The notes beneath the pieces are model-generated. The model saw only the letters and a list, made by a program, of their open reading frames with translations. It ran no database searches and was not told where the DNA came from. A program made the translations under genes and the position numbers. A stretch of 55,331 nucleotides of DNA, taken from Microvirga sp. (GTDB lineage Bacteria; Pseudomonadota; Alphaproteobacteria; Rhizobiales; Beijerinckiaceae). Location: NCBI GenBank assembly GCA_029266525.1, contig JAQSWQ010000013.1, forward strand, positions 1 to 55,331, written 5' to 3'. Shown piece by piece: positions 1 to 11,333 of the stretch (its first letter is position 1; each line of letters opens with the position of its first letter).

Positions 1-40
1 GGTCGGCTGAGGAACACGCGGTCCGAGGGGACGGGCGGGA

Positions 41-56
41 CTCTTCTCGAGAAGAG
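41..56. repeat. Perfect 16-bp palindrome upstream of pepP
   Basis: CTCTTCTCGAGAAGAG reads identically on both strands. It lies about 300 bases before the aminopeptidase start, in the otherwise featureless stretch 1-351. It could be an operator or part of a structure for a gene left of the window; nothing here says which. Elsewhere in 1-351 the only other notable items are the hairpin at 267-286 and a TTGACA hexamer at about 217, with no convincing -10 box behind it. Confidence 0.3.
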
Positions 57-266
57 AAGAGGACCCGGGCCTCTCCCCAGGCGCCGGTCGATCGGGCCTC
101 AAGGTCCGATCCACTCGGCCTCAGCGGCGATCAAAACCACCGGCGGGACGCCAGGCGACTGGCATCCAAAAAATAAGTGAGCCGGCCCTGGCGTCCTGCT
201 CCCCCGCTTTGCTCTTTGACAGTGCGATCGTGAGAGGCCCGGACTACCGGGGGACTTCTGCGTGCT

Positions 267-286
267 CCTCTCCCGGACGGGAGAGG
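267..286. repeat. Short CCTCTCCCG/CGGGAGAGG inverted repeat
   Basis: Perfect 9-base arms around a GA centre, 65 bases before the pepP start codon. The same CCTCTCCC...GGGAGAGG core recurs at 2171-2189 within the large palindrome after pepP, and a decayed variant occurs near 41530. This suggests copies of one dispersed palindromic element, not a pepP-specific operator (inference). Confidence 0.5.
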
Positions 287-351
287 GATCCACGCCTCGC
301 GCAACGGCGACCGGACCGATATGGATCGCCCGACACGAGGATTCTTCCAGC

Positions 352-2220
352 ATGGCCCGCTTCCAGTCATTCGACGAGCCGACCGAACCGAGCCAGGTGG
401 CGCCGCGGGTGGCGGCGCTGCGGGCCGAGATGCGGCGGTGCGGCTATGACGGGTTCGTGGTGCCGCGAGCCGACGAGCACCAGTCGGAATATGTGCCGCC
501 CTCGGCCGAGCGGCTCTCGTGGCTCACCGGCTTCACCGGCTCGGCCGGCACCGCGGTGGTGCTCGGCGACAAGGCGGCGATCGTGGTCGACGGGCGCTAC
601 ACGCTGCAGGCCGCCGAGCAGGTCGACACCGCGGTGATCGCGGTCGTGCCGCAGGCCGAGACCACGGCAGAGGCCTGGATCGAGGCGAACTTGGCCAAGG
701 GCGCGACGCTCGCCTACGACCCCTGGCTCCACACCGCCGACCAGGTGAAGCGGCTGGAGAAGGCCGCGGCGCAAGCCGGCGGCAAGCTCGTCGCGGCGGA
801 AGAGAACCTGGTCGATGCGGTCTGGCCCGACCGCCCTCCCCCGCCGAAGGCACCGGTGCGGCCCCACCCCATCGAGTACGCCGGGGAAACTAGCGACGCG
901 AAGCTCGCGCGCATCCGCGAGAAGCTCGCGAAGGAGCGCGTCGACGCGCTCGTGGTCTCCGACCCGCACAACCTCGCCTGGACCTTCAACATCCGCGGCG
1001 CCGACGTCGCGCACACGCCGCTGCCGCTCGGCTACGCGGTGATCCCACGCGAGGGCCGCCCGATCGTCTTCCTCGATCCGGCGAAGGTCACGAACGAGGC
1101 GGGCGCGGCGATCGGCGCCGTCGCCGACATCGCGCGGCCGGAGGCTCTATCCGAGGCGCTGGAGAAGCTCGGCGTCGCCAAGGCGAAGGTGCGGGTCGAT
1201 TCCGGCACCGGCGCGGTCGCGCTCATCCGCCGCATCGAGGCGGCGGGCGGCAGGGCGGAGGTCGCGCCGGACCCGATCTCGCTGATGAAGGCGGCGAAGA
1301 ACGCGGCCGAGATCGAAGGCACGCGCGCCGCGCACCGGCGCGACGGCGCCGCGGTCACGCGCTTCCTCGCCTGGCTCTCGCGCGAGGCGCCCTCGGGCAG
1401 GCTCACCGAGATCGAGGCAGTCGAGAAGCTCGAGGCGTTCCGCCACGAGACCGGGCTCCTCAAGGAATTGGCCTTCTCGACGATCTCGGGCTCCGGCCCG
1501 AACGGCGCCATCGTCCACTACCGCGTGACGAACAAGACCAACCGCGCGCTGCAACGGGGCGAGCTCTTCCTCCTCGATTCCGGCGCACAATACGAGGACG
1601 GCACCACGGACATCACGCGCACCGTCGCGGTCGGCGAGCCGAGCCGCGAGATGCGCGAGCGCTTCACCCGCGTGCTCAAGGGCCACATCGCCATCGCCCG
1701 CGCGGTGTTCCCGAAGGGCACCTCGGGGGCGCAGCTCGACGCCCTGGCGCGCGTGGCGCTGTGGCAGGCCGGGCTCGATTTCGACCACGGCACGGGCCAC
1801 GGCGTCGGCAGCTATCTCTCGGTGCACGAGGGCCCGCAGCGCCTCTCGAAGATCGGCACCGTGCCGCTCGAGCCCGGCATGATCCTCTCGAACGAGCCGG
1901 GCTACTATAAGCGCGGCGAATACGGCATCCGCATCGAGAACCTGGTGCTCGTCGAGAAGCGCGAGATCGCGGGCGCCGAGCGCGAGATGCTCGGCTTCGA
2001 GACCCTCACCTTTGCGCCGATCGATCTTGCGCTCGTCGAGCCGGCGCTGCTCACGGCCGAGGAGCGCGAATGGCTCGACGCCTACCACGCCCGCGCCCGT
2101 GAGACGCTCGCGCCGGAGGTGGACGAGGCGACGCGGCGGTGGCTCGCCGAGGCGACGCAGCCGATCGGCACCTCTCCCGGAGGGAGAGGTCAAGACGGCG
2201 CGGAAGCGCCGTCCGGGTGA
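352..2220 (+). CDS. pepP: Xaa-Pro aminopeptidase (aminopeptidase P, peptidase family M24)
   Basis: Predicted cytoplasmic metallopeptidase of 622 residues that removes an N-terminal residue preceding proline. Layout is that of the long three-domain form: two creatinase-like N-terminal domains (about 10-310), the M24 pita-bread catalytic domain (about 320-540) and an M24 C-terminal extension (about 550-605). All five expected metal ligands are visible: D409 and D420 (LLDSG...GTTDIT), H483 (GTGHGVG), E515 (SNEPGYY) and E529 (GIRIEN). An in-frame start 30 codons earlier exists at 262, but family homology begins after the ATG at 352. The last 16 residues (from about 2170) are encoded by a palindromic repeat that also supplies the stop codon, so the native C-terminus was probably replaced. 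It stands alone on the plus strand, convergent with azlD. Confidence 0.9.
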   Translation: MARFQSFDEPTEPSQVAPRVAALRAEMRRCGYDGFVVPRADEHQSEYVPPSAERLSWLTGFTGSAGTAVVLGDKAAIVVDGRYTLQAAEQVDTAVIAVVPQAETTAEAWIEANLAKGATLAYDPWLHTADQVKRLEKAAAQAGGKLVAAEENLVDAVWPDRPPPPKAPVRPHPIEYAGETSDAKLARIREKLAKERVDALVVSDPHNLAWTFNIRGADVAHTPLPLGYAVIPREGRPIVFLDPAKVTNEAGAAIGAVADIARPEALSEALEKLGVAKAKVRVDSGTGAVALIRRIEAAGGRAEVAPDPISLMKAAKNAAEIEGTRAAHRRDGAAVTRFLAWLSREAPSGRLTEIEAVEKLEAFRHETGLLKELAFSTISGSGPNGAIVHYRVTNKTNRALQRGELFLLDSGAQYEDGTTDITRTVAVGEPSREMRERFTRVLKGHIAIARAVFPKGTSGAQLDALARVALWQAGLDFDHGTGHGVGSYLSVHEGPQRLSKIGTVPLEPGMILSNEPGYYKRGEYGIRIENLVLVEKREIAGAEREMLGFETLTFAPIDLALVEPALLTAEEREWLDAYHARARETLAPEVDEATRRWLAEATQPIGTSPGGRGQDGAEAPSG

Positions 2221-2301
2221 GGGTTGCGCTCTATCCGGGGAGAGCTCTCCCTCACCCGGATCGCGCCTCCGGCGCGACTCGGCCTCTCCCTTCGGGCGAG
2301 G
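2171..2301. repeat. Large imperfect palindromic repeat between pepP and azlD
   Basis: Two arms of about 50 bases face each other. The left begins CCTCTCCCGGAGGGAGAGG and ends CCGGGTGAGGG. The right begins CCCTCACCCGG and ends near CGGCCTCTCCC. Each arm has its own small hairpin, so the element can fold as a clover or long stem. It fills almost exactly the space between two convergent genes, and the pepP stop codon (2218-2220) lies inside it. Elements of this sequence type are common dispersed repeats in Hyphomicrobiales genomes; a transcription-terminating role for both flanking genes is inference. Confidence 0.75.
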
Positions 2302-2305
2302 CGCG

Positions 2306-2605
2306 CTACGCCACCGCCCGCAGCGCCACCACCGAGGCCACCCCGATCGCGATGGTCGCGAGGAGCGGCAGGCGCAGCGCGGCGACCATGGTGATCGCGG
2401 CGGCAGCCGTCTCCGGCCATCCGGTCGCGAGCGCCGTCGGCGCGATCACCGCGATCAGCACCGCCGGGGGGATCGCCTCGAAGGCCACCTTGGCGCGACC
2501 CGACAGCACGAGCCGGTCGGCGAAGGCGAGGCCGGCGATCCGGGTGAGATAGGTCACGACAGCCATGCCCAGGATGGTCCAAAGCGTCGTCGGATCGATC
2601 CTCAT
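2306..2605 (-). CDS. azlD: AzlD-family branched-chain amino acid exporter subunit
   Basis: A 99-residue membrane protein with three to four hydrophobic segments, the usual size of AzlD, the small partner of AzlC in branched-chain amino acid export (family knowledge). Its N-terminus TLWTILGMAVVTYLTRIAG is typical. The ATG (complement of 2603-2605) overlaps the azlC stop as ATGA, indicating translational coupling. Alternative upstream starts only extend antisense-like frame. It is the last gene of the minus-strand block that begins at mraZ. Transport substrate is not shown by sequence. Confidence 0.85.
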   Translation of the reverse strand: MRIDPTTLWTILGMAVVTYLTRIAGLAFADRLVLSGRAKVAFEAIPPAVLIAVIAPTALATGWPETAAAAITMVAALRLPLLATIAIGVASVVALRAVA

Positions 2606-3282
2606 GCATCCTCCGGACGCGCAGCGAGATAGGCCGCCGCGATGCCGGCGAAGGCGCCGGCGAGCACGTGCCAGGGCGCGCCGGCCGTCGCATGGACGAG
2701 CGCCGCCGTGCCGCCGCTCGCGGCGACCGTCGCCACGGTGACGCGCCCCCTGTTGAAGCCGGCGACGAGCCCGATGAACAGCGCCGTGAAGGCGAAGTCG
2801 GCGCCGAAGCGGCTCGGGTCGCCAAGGACGGCGCCGATTGCCGCGCCGAGAATCGAGGAGCCGATCCAGACGCCTGGCAGCGTCGCCGCGCAGGCGAACC
2901 AATAGGCCGGCGTCACCCGGCACGCGGTCGCGCGCCGCTCGGCGAGCGCCCAGGCCTCGTCGGTGAGGAAGAAGAAGCCGAGATAGCGCTGCGCAAAGGA
3001 GAAGCCGCGCGTCTTCGGCGCAAGCGAGGCCCCCATCAGCACGTGGCGCGCATTGACGAGGAGCGTCGAGAAAAGGATCGCTGCAACCGGGACCGGGTAG
3101 GCCCAGAGCTCGATCGCCGCGAACTGTGCGCCGCCGGCGAAGACGAGGGTGGACATCAGCGCGACTTCGGCGACGGACAGGCCCTTCGAGGCAGCGATCG
3201 CGCCGAACAGCGCTCCGATCGGCGCCGCCGCCACCATCACCGGCGCGATGTCGCGCAGACCCTCGCGAGCGTCGCCGTTCAC
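2602..3282 (-). CDS. azlC: AzlC-family branched-chain amino acid permease
   Basis: A 226-residue polytopic membrane protein matching AzlC/YgaZ: the N-terminal motif GLRDIAPVMVAAAPIGALFG, then FAGGAQFAAIELW and LLVNARHVLMG, which are family hallmarks. With AzlD it should form an exporter for branched-chain or related amino acids. Translation starts at GTG (complement of 3280-3282), only seven bases after the ligA stop, so it is probably co-transcribed and perhaps coupled with ligA. No dedicated Lrp-type regulator gene is adjacent. Confidence 0.88.
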   Translation of the reverse strand: MNGDAREGLRDIAPVMVAAAPIGALFGAIAASKGLSVAEVALMSTLVFAGGAQFAAIELWAYPVPVAAILFSTLLVNARHVLMGASLAPKTRGFSFAQRYLGFFFLTDEAWALAERRATACRVTPAYWFACAATLPGVWIGSSILGAAIGAVLGDPSRFGADFAFTALFIGLVAGFNRGRVTVATVAASGGTAALVHATAGAPWHVLAGAFAGIAAAYLAARPEDA

Positions 3283-3289
3283 GATGGCC

Positions 3290-5494
<2,205 letters not shown>

Positions 5495-7165
5495 TCAGCC
5501 CGCCGCGTGAAGCAGCCGCGCCGCCGCAGCCCGAGCTTCGTCCGTGATCGTCGCGCCGGCCAGCATGCGGGCGATCTCCTCGCGGCGCGGCGTCGCCTCG
5601 AGATGCACGACGCGGGTTGCGACGCGCTTCGACCTTGCCACCGGTTCCTTGGCAATGAGGAAATGGCTCGCGGCGCGCGCCGCGACTTGCGGCGCATGCG
5701 TAACGGCGATGACCTGCACCCGCGAGGCGAGACGCGCGAGGCGCTGCCCGATCGCGTCGGCGACCGCGCCGCCGACGCCGGTATCGATCTCGTCGAAGAC
5801 GAGCGTCGGCGCCGAGCCCTTGTCAGCGAGCACCACCTTGAGCGCCAGCATGAAGCGCGAGAGCTCGCCGCCCGAGGCTACCTTCATCAGCGGCCCAGGC
5901 CTGGTGCCGGGGTTGGTCTGCGCCCAGAACTCGACCCGGTCAAAACCCGCCGCGTCGCGCGTGTCCTCATCGGTCGCGATCTCGCTCAGGAAGCGCGCGC
6001 CCTCGAGACGCAGCGGCGGGAGTTCCTTTTGCACCGCCGAATCGAGCGCCTTCGCGGCGCGCCGGCGCCCGGCCGAAAGGGTGCGGGCCGCCGCGACATA
6101 GGCCTCCTCGGCCGCGGCAAGCGCGCGCTCGAGGGCGGTGAGACGCTCTTCACCGGCGTCGATTGCCTGCACGTCCGAGACGAATCGCTCGCGGAGTTCC
6201 GCGAGCCGGTCCGCCGGCACGTTATATTTGCGGGCGGCGGCGCGCAATGCGAACAGCCGCTCCTCCGCCTGCTCAAGCTCGCGCGGATCAAACTCGGTCT
6301 GGCGAATCGCTTCTTCGAGGCTCGTGCGGGCCTCGTCGATCGCGATGAGCGCCGCATCGAGAGCGCCGACGCAGGGCTCGACGAGCGCGGGTGCCTGGCC
6401 GGCGCGGCGCTCGAGCTTGCGCACCGCGGCCGAGAGTGTCGGCACGGGCGAGCCGTGGCCGCCGATCGCCTCGAACGCGTCGGCGAGGTCCTGCGCCACC
6501 TTCTCGGCCTGCATCATCACGAGCCGCCGGTCCGCAAGCGCAACCTCCTCGCCGGCTTGCGGCGCGAGGGCGCTGAGCTCCTCGACGGCGTCGCGAAGGA
6601 AATCGGCCTCCTTGCGGGCGCGCTCGACGCGGGCACGGTGCTCGTTCAACGCCGCCCTGGCCTCGCGCACGGCGCGCGCCGCCTCGGCGGCCGCTCGCAC
6701 CTCCGCCTGCAGCCCGCCGAAAGCGTCGAGGATAGAACGGTGAGTCACGGCGTCGACGAGCGCGCGCTCATCGTGCTGGCCGTGGATCTCGACGAGCGCC
6801 GCGCCGATCGCCTTGAGGACCTGCACGCTGACGGGCTGGTCGTTGACGAAAGCCCGGGTGCGGCCGTCCACGAACTGAACGCGCCGCAGGATGAGGTCGC
6901 CTTCGGTGTCGATCGCGGCGCTTTCAGCGATTCGCCGCGCCGGATGGCCGGCTGCAAGCTCAAAGATCGCCGTGACCTGGCCCTGCGCCTCGCCGTGGCG
7001 GACGAGGCCGCCATCGCCGCGCGCGCCGAGCGCGAGCGCGAAGGCGTCGAGAAGGATGGATTTGCCGGCGCCGGTCTCTCCGGTGAGGACGCTCAAGCCT
7101 TCGCGGAAATCGAGCTCCAGCCGATCGATCAGGACGATGTCGCGGATCGCGAGCTGGCTCAGCAT
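5495..7165 (-). CDS. recN: DNA repair protein RecN
   Basis: SMC-like ATPase acting in double-strand break repair, 556 residues (usual length about 550-570). Walker A GETGAGKS lies at residues 29-36 after the typical start MLSQLAIRDIVLID. A coiled-coil rich middle (about 150-370) with many Ala/Glu/Arg heptads follows, then the ABC signature region SGGELSRFMLALK and Walker B LVFDEIDTGVGG near the C-terminus. The start overlaps no neighbour: 24 bases separate it from the bamD stop. No LexA box was found in front of it, so expression probably comes with bamD. Confidence 0.96.
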   Translation of the reverse strand: MLSQLAIRDIVLIDRLELDFREGLSVLTGETGAGKSILLDAFALALGARGDGGLVRHGEAQGQVTAIFELAAGHPARRIAESAAIDTEGDLILRRVQFVDGRTRAFVNDQPVSVQVLKAIGAALVEIHGQHDERALVDAVTHRSILDAFGGLQAEVRAAAEAARAVREARAALNEHRARVERARKEADFLRDAVEELSALAPQAGEEVALADRRLVMMQAEKVAQDLADAFEAIGGHGSPVPTLSAAVRKLERRAGQAPALVEPCVGALDAALIAIDEARTSLEEAIRQTEFDPRELEQAEERLFALRAAARKYNVPADRLAELRERFVSDVQAIDAGEERLTALERALAAAEEAYVAAARTLSAGRRRAAKALDSAVQKELPPLRLEGARFLSEIATDEDTRDAAGFDRVEFWAQTNPGTRPGPLMKVASGGELSRFMLALKVVLADKGSAPTLVFDEIDTGVGGAVADAIGQRLARLASRVQVIAVTHAPQVAARAASHFLIAKEPVARSKRVATRVVHLEATPRREEIARMLAGATITDEARAAAARLLHAAG

Positions 7166-7189
7166 CCGGCAATCCGACCGCCGTACCGC

Positions 7190-8083
7190 TTAGCGGTTCA
7201 GCCCCACCGTGCGGGTCACGCCGCGGAAGGCGCGGCTGATCCAGGAGCCCGCGTCCTCGCGCGGGGCAAGCCCGCCCGACTGCAGCAGCACAAAGGCGTC
7301 CTTGTACCATTGGCTGTCGGGGAAATTGTGCCCGAGCACGGCTGCCGCGGTCTGCGCCTCGCCGACAATGCCGAGCGCCATATAGGCCTCGGCGAGCCGC
7401 ATCAGCGCCTCCTCGACGTGACGCGTGGTCTGGTATTTCGCGACCACGTCTCGGAACCGGTTGATGGCGGCGGTGTAGTTGCGGCGCTGCAGGTAGTAGC
7501 GGCCGACCTCCATCTCCTTGCCGGCGAGCTGATCGCGCGTGACCTGGATCTTATGGCGGGCGTCCTGGACGTATTCGGATTTCGGATAGCGGTCGATCAG
7601 CTCCTGGAGCGCGACCACGGCGCGCTCGGTCTGCTCCTGGTCGCGCGTCACGTCCGGGACCTGGTTGTAGTAGGACATCGCCATCAGGTACTGGGCGTAG
7701 GCCGCGTCCTTGCTCGCCGGGTGGAGCTGGAGATAGCGCTTCGCGTTGTTGACCGCCTCCGGAAAAGCGCCGCCTTCGAAATTCGAATAGGTCGTCATGA
7801 TCAGCGCTTTGCGCGACCATTCGGAATAGGGGTATTGCTTGTCGAGATCGCCGAACTTCTTTGCCGCGCCTTCGAAATCGCGATTCTGCAGGCGGGCAAG
7901 GCCCTGGTTGTAGAGCTGCTCGGCCGGGACCTCCGGCACGATCTCCATCCTGTACTTCTCGCCGCCGCCGAACGGGTTGAGGGCGGACAAGGTATCGCAT
8001 CCGGTGAGGCCGACGCCGCAGACGATGAGCGCCAGGGCCTGCCGGGCCGCGCGCGCGCCCCCAAATGCCTTCGCGAAGGACAT
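7190..8083 (-). CDS. bamD: Outer membrane assembly lipoprotein BamD (ComL)
   Basis: Lipoprotein of the BAM complex that inserts beta-barrel proteins into the outer membrane; 297 residues. An N-terminal signal peptide ends in the lipobox LTGC with the lipidated cysteine at C29. Five tetratricopeptide-like repeats follow, including YNQGLARLQNRDFEGAAKKF and the conserved PYSEWSRKALIM segment. The spacing (182 bases to the lpxC stop) leaves room for its own promoter, though none was convincing. Position between lpxC and recN is the standard order in this bacterial group. Confidence 0.95.
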   Translation of the reverse strand: MSFAKAFGGARAARQALALIVCGVGLTGCDTLSALNPFGGGEKYRMEIVPEVPAEQLYNQGLARLQNRDFEGAAKKFGDLDKQYPYSEWSRKALIMTTYSNFEGGAFPEAVNNAKRYLQLHPASKDAAYAQYLMAMSYYNQVPDVTRDQEQTERAVVALQELIDRYPKSEYVQDARHKIQVTRDQLAGKEMEVGRYYLQRRNYTAAINRFRDVVAKYQTTRHVEEALMRLAEAYMALGIVGEAQTAAAVLGHNFPDSQWYKDAFVLLQSGGLAPREDAGSWISRAFRGVTRTVGLNR

Positions 8084-8265
8084 GCCTTTAGGTCCTCTCC
8101 ACCTCTCCGCACGCTGGCGGATTTCCCCACGGGCTCTTTATTGATGGGCGCGTCGCGCGCCAAGCCCAGCGCCGACTATCCTGCGACGGCCGCAAGGCGA
8201 AAATCGGGCAGTGCGGCGCATCGGCACCAGCCGAAGCGCGGCAGGCAGTACGGAATCGTGGAGGA

Positions 8266-9210
8266 TCAGTGCGTGTCGGGGGCGTAGGCCGGAACCGGCA
8301 TCCCCTTGCCGATCTCGGCGTAGCCGGTCTCGCGCCGCGTGCCGCCTTCGACATAGGTGTAGTTGGCGCGGTCGGCGAAAAGCGCCTCGAGCACCGCGAA
8401 GTTCAGGCGGTGGCCGCCGCAATAGGAGCGGTAGGCGCCGAGGATCGGATGTCCGGCGAGGGCGAGATCGCCGACGGCGTCGAGCATCTTGTGGCGGACG
8501 AACTCGTCGGGATAGCGCAGCCCCTCCGGGTTAACAATGCCGTCATCGCCGACGGCCACGGTATTTTCGAGCGAGGCGCCGAGCGCGAAGCCGGCCTTCC
8601 AGAGCCGCTCTACGTCGCGCATGAAGCCGAACGTGCGGGCCCGCGAGACCTCGCGCCGATAGGCGACGCTCGAAACGGCGAGCGCGCGGCGTTGGCGACC
8701 GATGATCATGTCGCCGAAGTCGATCTCGACATCAAGCTTGAAGGCTTCGTCGGGACGGAGTTCGGCGAAGGCCTTGCCCTGGCTGGCGCGCACCGGTTTT
8801 AGGACCTTGAGATAACGTCGCGGGGCGCTGCACAGCGCGAGCCCGACTTGGTCGATCGCCTGGATATATGGCTCGGCGCTGCCATCGAGAATCGGAACCT
8901 CGACCCCGTCGACCTCGACGAGCACATTGTCGACGCCCAGGCCGTAAAGCGCCGACATCAGGTGTTCGATGGTCGCAACGGCTCCGGTATCGCGCTCGCC
9001 GATCACCGTGCACAACTCGGTCGCGGAGACGGCGATGTGGCGGGCGTCGATGAGACGGTCGCGGCCGCCGGGAAGTCCAGTGCGGAGGAAAACGATGCCG
9101 TGATTGGCTTCGGCGGGGTGTAGAACCACTCGGACCTCGTCGCCCGAGTGAACGCCGCAGCCCGAGAGGGTGACAGGCGCGCGGAGGGTCGTCTGCTGAT
9201 TTTGCTTCAT
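8266..9210 (-). CDS. lpxC: UDP-3-O-acyl-N-acetylglucosamine deacetylase LpxC
   Basis: Committed step of lipid A synthesis: zinc-dependent deacetylation of UDP-3-O-acyl-GlcNAc in the cytoplasm. The protein is 314 residues, near the usual 305-320. Zinc ligands are visible as H83 (TIEHLMSAL), H240 and D244 (HKMLDAVGDLAL); the general-base histidine is H267 in GGHRLN. The ATG at 9208-9210 (complement) follows a moderately purine-rich leader. It is separated from ftsZ by a terminator and about 300 bases, so it is likely transcribed from its own promoter. Confidence 0.97.
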   Translation of the reverse strand: MKQNQQTTLRAPVTLSGCGVHSGDEVRVVLHPAEANHGIVFLRTGLPGGRDRLIDARHIAVSATELCTVIGERDTGAVATIEHLMSALYGLGVDNVLVEVDGVEVPILDGSAEPYIQAIDQVGLALCSAPRRYLKVLKPVRASQGKAFAELRPDEAFKLDVEIDFGDMIIGRQRRALAVSSVAYRREVSRARTFGFMRDVERLWKAGFALGASLENTVAVGDDGIVNPEGLRYPDEFVRHKMLDAVGDLALAGHPILGAYRSYCGGHRLNFAVLEALFADRANYTYVEGGTRRETGYAEIGKGMPVPAYAPDTH

Positions 9211-9456
9211 TCTTCAACCTCGGGCGAGCTCCCGCTCGCGTGACTTGCGCCCGCGTCGAGAGTTTCAGTCCCGCTGTTTGAGCCCCTTGACGTATCGCTC
9301 CGCGATGGGAGCGCCCCGCCGTCTTTTTGACTTGGCAGCACCATAGTCGTCACCGCCGCCACCGCCAAATCACGCTTTCTTTCGCTCTGTTACAAATCGG
9401 AAACAAAGCGCGCTCGGGACTAAACACCTGACAATGTTAGGTTTTCTTTAACGTAA
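9211..9456 (-). promoter_or_regulatory. lpxC leader and promoter region
   Basis: The ftsZ-lpxC gap (9211-9513) is the most AT-rich stretch inside the dcw block, with AT runs at 9360-9450. No coding frame with family resemblance lies here. It holds the ftsZ terminator (9457-9484), a CtrA-like site (9437-9451) and presumably the lpxC promoter, but no clear -35/-10 pair can be fixed by eye. Confidence 0.4.
9437..9451. promoter_or_regulatory. Candidate CtrA binding site
   Basis: TTAG-N7-TTAA matches seven of eight positions of the alphaproteobacterial CtrA consensus TTAA-N7-TTAA. It sits between the ftsZ terminator and lpxC, about 227 bases upstream of the lpxC start. CtrA control of cell-cycle genes near ftsZ is known in Caulobacter and relatives; here the assignment rests on one imperfect site in AT-rich DNA, so chance occurrence is possible. 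Confidence 0.25.
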
Positions 9457-9484
9457 AGCCCCGAGCGGCAAGCCGCCCGGGGCT
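9457..9484 (-). terminator. Terminator-like hairpin after ftsZ
   Basis: In the transcript of the minus strand a 13-base stem forms with one G-U pair and a two-base loop (arms AGCCCCGGGCGGC and GCCGCTCGGGGCT), beginning 30 bases after the ftsZ stop. The 3' flank is TTACGTTAAAG, a weak U tract. This is the strongest hairpin in the dcw block and probably separates the ftsQAZ unit from lpxC. Confidence 0.7.
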
Positions 9485-9513
9485 CATGCTTAACGGAGTA
9501 TTTTCCGCGGCGG

Positions 9514-11241
9514 CTAGTTCGCCTGGCGCCGCAGGAAGGCCGGAATCTCCAGCTGCTCGTCTTCGAAGCTGCGCTGCGACGGCGTCACTCGGCCTTGCGG
9601 ATCGAGCGCGCCCTGCGCGGGGCGATATCCGTGAGACGGCGATGAGCGCTTTGCGTATTCGGCGTGCACCGGCGACGGCGCGGTACGCTGCGGCGGCGCC
9701 TCCGTGACCTGCGACGGCACCGCGACCGGCGGCACCTCGGCGGGGATCGCCGGCGCCGACGGCGCGTCCTCTTTGCGGCCGCCGAAGCCGACGGTCGCGA
9801 GGCGCTGCAGCAGCGTCATGCGCTTCTGCTCGGGAGCGGACGCAGCCGTCTCGAGCTCGCCACGGCTGGCGCGGATCTCGCGTTGCGCCTGGGGCGGCAG
9901 TTCGTCGATTCGCGGCATGCGGGCCGGCCGCAGGACGTGCTCGGCGGCTGGCGGAATGAACGGCTCCGACGGGCTCGCGGGCAGCTCCGGCTCAGCCTTC
10001 GAGGCGGGAGCCGGCTCATAGGCCATCGCCTGCTTCGGCTGGCTCGGCGTGAGAACGACGTCGTCGCGCACTACCGGCTGCATTGCTTCGAGACGCGCCG
10101 CGTCGGGCTTGAGCACGGCCGGCCGCGCCGGCTCGGCGATCTTCGCAGGAGCGGCATCGCTCGTCCGAGCCGGCGCGGCCTGGGCGACGCGCGCCCGGGC
10201 CTCGGCCCGGAGGCGCTCCGCTACTTCCGCGATCTTCTGCTCCGTCGCCGAGAGCTCGGCGGCATTGGTGATGAGCGCCTGGTCGATTCCCGTGGCGACC
10301 ACGGACACGCGGATGATGCCCTCAAGACTCTCGTCGAACGTCGCGCCGAGGATGATGTTGGCGTCCTGATCGACCTCCTCACGAATGCGGGTTGCCGCCT
10401 CGTCGAGCTCGTAAAGCGTGAGGTCGCGCCCACCGGTGATCGAGATGAGGAGGCCGCGCGCGCCCTTCATCGAGACGTCGTCGAGGAGCGGGTTCGCAAT
10501 CGCGGCCTCGGCCGCGCGATTCGCGCGCCGCTCGCCCGAGGCTTCGCCCGTGCCCATCATCGCCTTGCCCATGCCGCGCATGATCGCGCGCACGTCGGCG
10601 AAGTCGAGATTGATGAGGCCCTCCTTGACCATGAGGTCGGTGATGCAGGCGACGCCCGAGTACAGGACCTGGTCGGCCATCGCGAAGGCATCGGCGAAGG
10701 TGGTTTTCTCGTTCGCGACCCGGAACAGGTTCTGGTTCGGGATGACGATCAGCGTATCGACCGCCTCCTGCAGCTCGTTGACGCCGGCCTCCGCGACGCG
10801 GGCGCGGCGCAGCCCCTCGAACTGGAACGGTTTCGTCACGACACCGACCGTGAGGATGCCCATGTCGCGTGCCGTCCGCGCGATCACGGGGGCGGCGCCG
10901 GTGCCGGTGCCGCCGCCCATGCCGGCGGTGATGAAGGCCATGTGGGCGCCCGAGAGCTGATCGCGGATCTCGTCGATCACCTCCTCGGCGGCGGCTCGGC
11001 CGACCTCGGGCTGGGAGCCCGCGCCGAGCCCCTGTGTCACCCCGATGCCCATCTGAATGATGCGCTCGGCCTTCGACGAGGTCAGCGCCTGAGCGTCGGT
11101 GTTCGCGACGACGAACTCGCAGCCGAGGAGGCCCGCCTCGATCATGTTGTTGACGGCGTTGCCGCCGGCGCCGCCAACCCCGAAGACGGTGATGCGCGGT
11201 TTCAGTTCCCGGATGTCCGGGGCTTGCAGACTGATGGTCAT
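9514..11241 (-). CDS. ftsZ: Cell division protein FtsZ
   Basis: Tubulin-like GTPase that forms the Z ring; 575 residues, long because of a roughly 250-residue acidic/proline-rich linker typical of Rhizobiales. The GTP-binding signature GGGTGTG lies at 109-115, the N-terminal [18 protein letters not shown] is canonical, and the C-terminal conserved peptide [12 protein letters not shown] (FtsA/ZipA-type contact) ends the protein. The start at the complement of 11239-11241 is chosen because family homology begins at MTISLQ and a GAGAAGG ribosome binding site precedes it; a further in-frame start at 11337 overlaps the ftsA stop but adds an unconserved leader. Follows ftsA by 92 bases. Confidence 0.97.
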   Translation of the reverse strand: MTISLQAPDIRELKPRITVFGVGGAGGNAVNNMIEAGLLGCEFVVANTDAQALTSSKAERIIQMGIGVTQGLGAGSQPEVGRAAAEEVIDEIRDQLSGAHMAFITAGMGGGTGTGAAPVIARTARDMGILTVGVVTKPFQFEGLRRARVAEAGVNELQEAVDTLIVIPNQNLFRVANEKTTFADAFAMADQVLYSGVACITDLMVKEGLINLDFADVRAIMRGMGKAMMGTGEASGERRANRAAEAAIANPLLDDVSMKGARGLLISITGGRDLTLYELDEAATRIREEVDQDANIILGATFDESLEGIIRVSVVATGIDQALITNAAELSATEQKIAEVAERLRAEARARVAQAAPARTSDAAPAKIAEPARPAVLKPDAARLEAMQPVVRDDVVLTPSQPKQAMAYEPAPASKAEPELPASPSEPFIPPAAEHVLRPARMPRIDELPPQAQREIRASRGELETAASAPEQKRMTLLQRLATVGFGGRKEDAPSAPAIPAEVPPVAVPSQVTEAPPQRTAPSPVHAEYAKRSSPSHGYRPAQGALDPQGRVTPSQRSFEDEQLEIPAFLRRQAN

Positions 11242-11333
11242 GACCTTCTCGCCCTCTTCTCGCTCCGACTTGCGCCCGGCCGGCGCGGCTGTTGCACCTT
11301 CAGCGACGGCTGCCCACCGCGCCTCAACTCCAC

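Noticed and set aside
210-240. GCTCTTTGACAGTGCGATCG, similar to sequence seen ahead of some rRNA operons in this order
   Set aside because: No rRNA sequence follows and no -10 box is present; probably coincidence or a generic -35 element.
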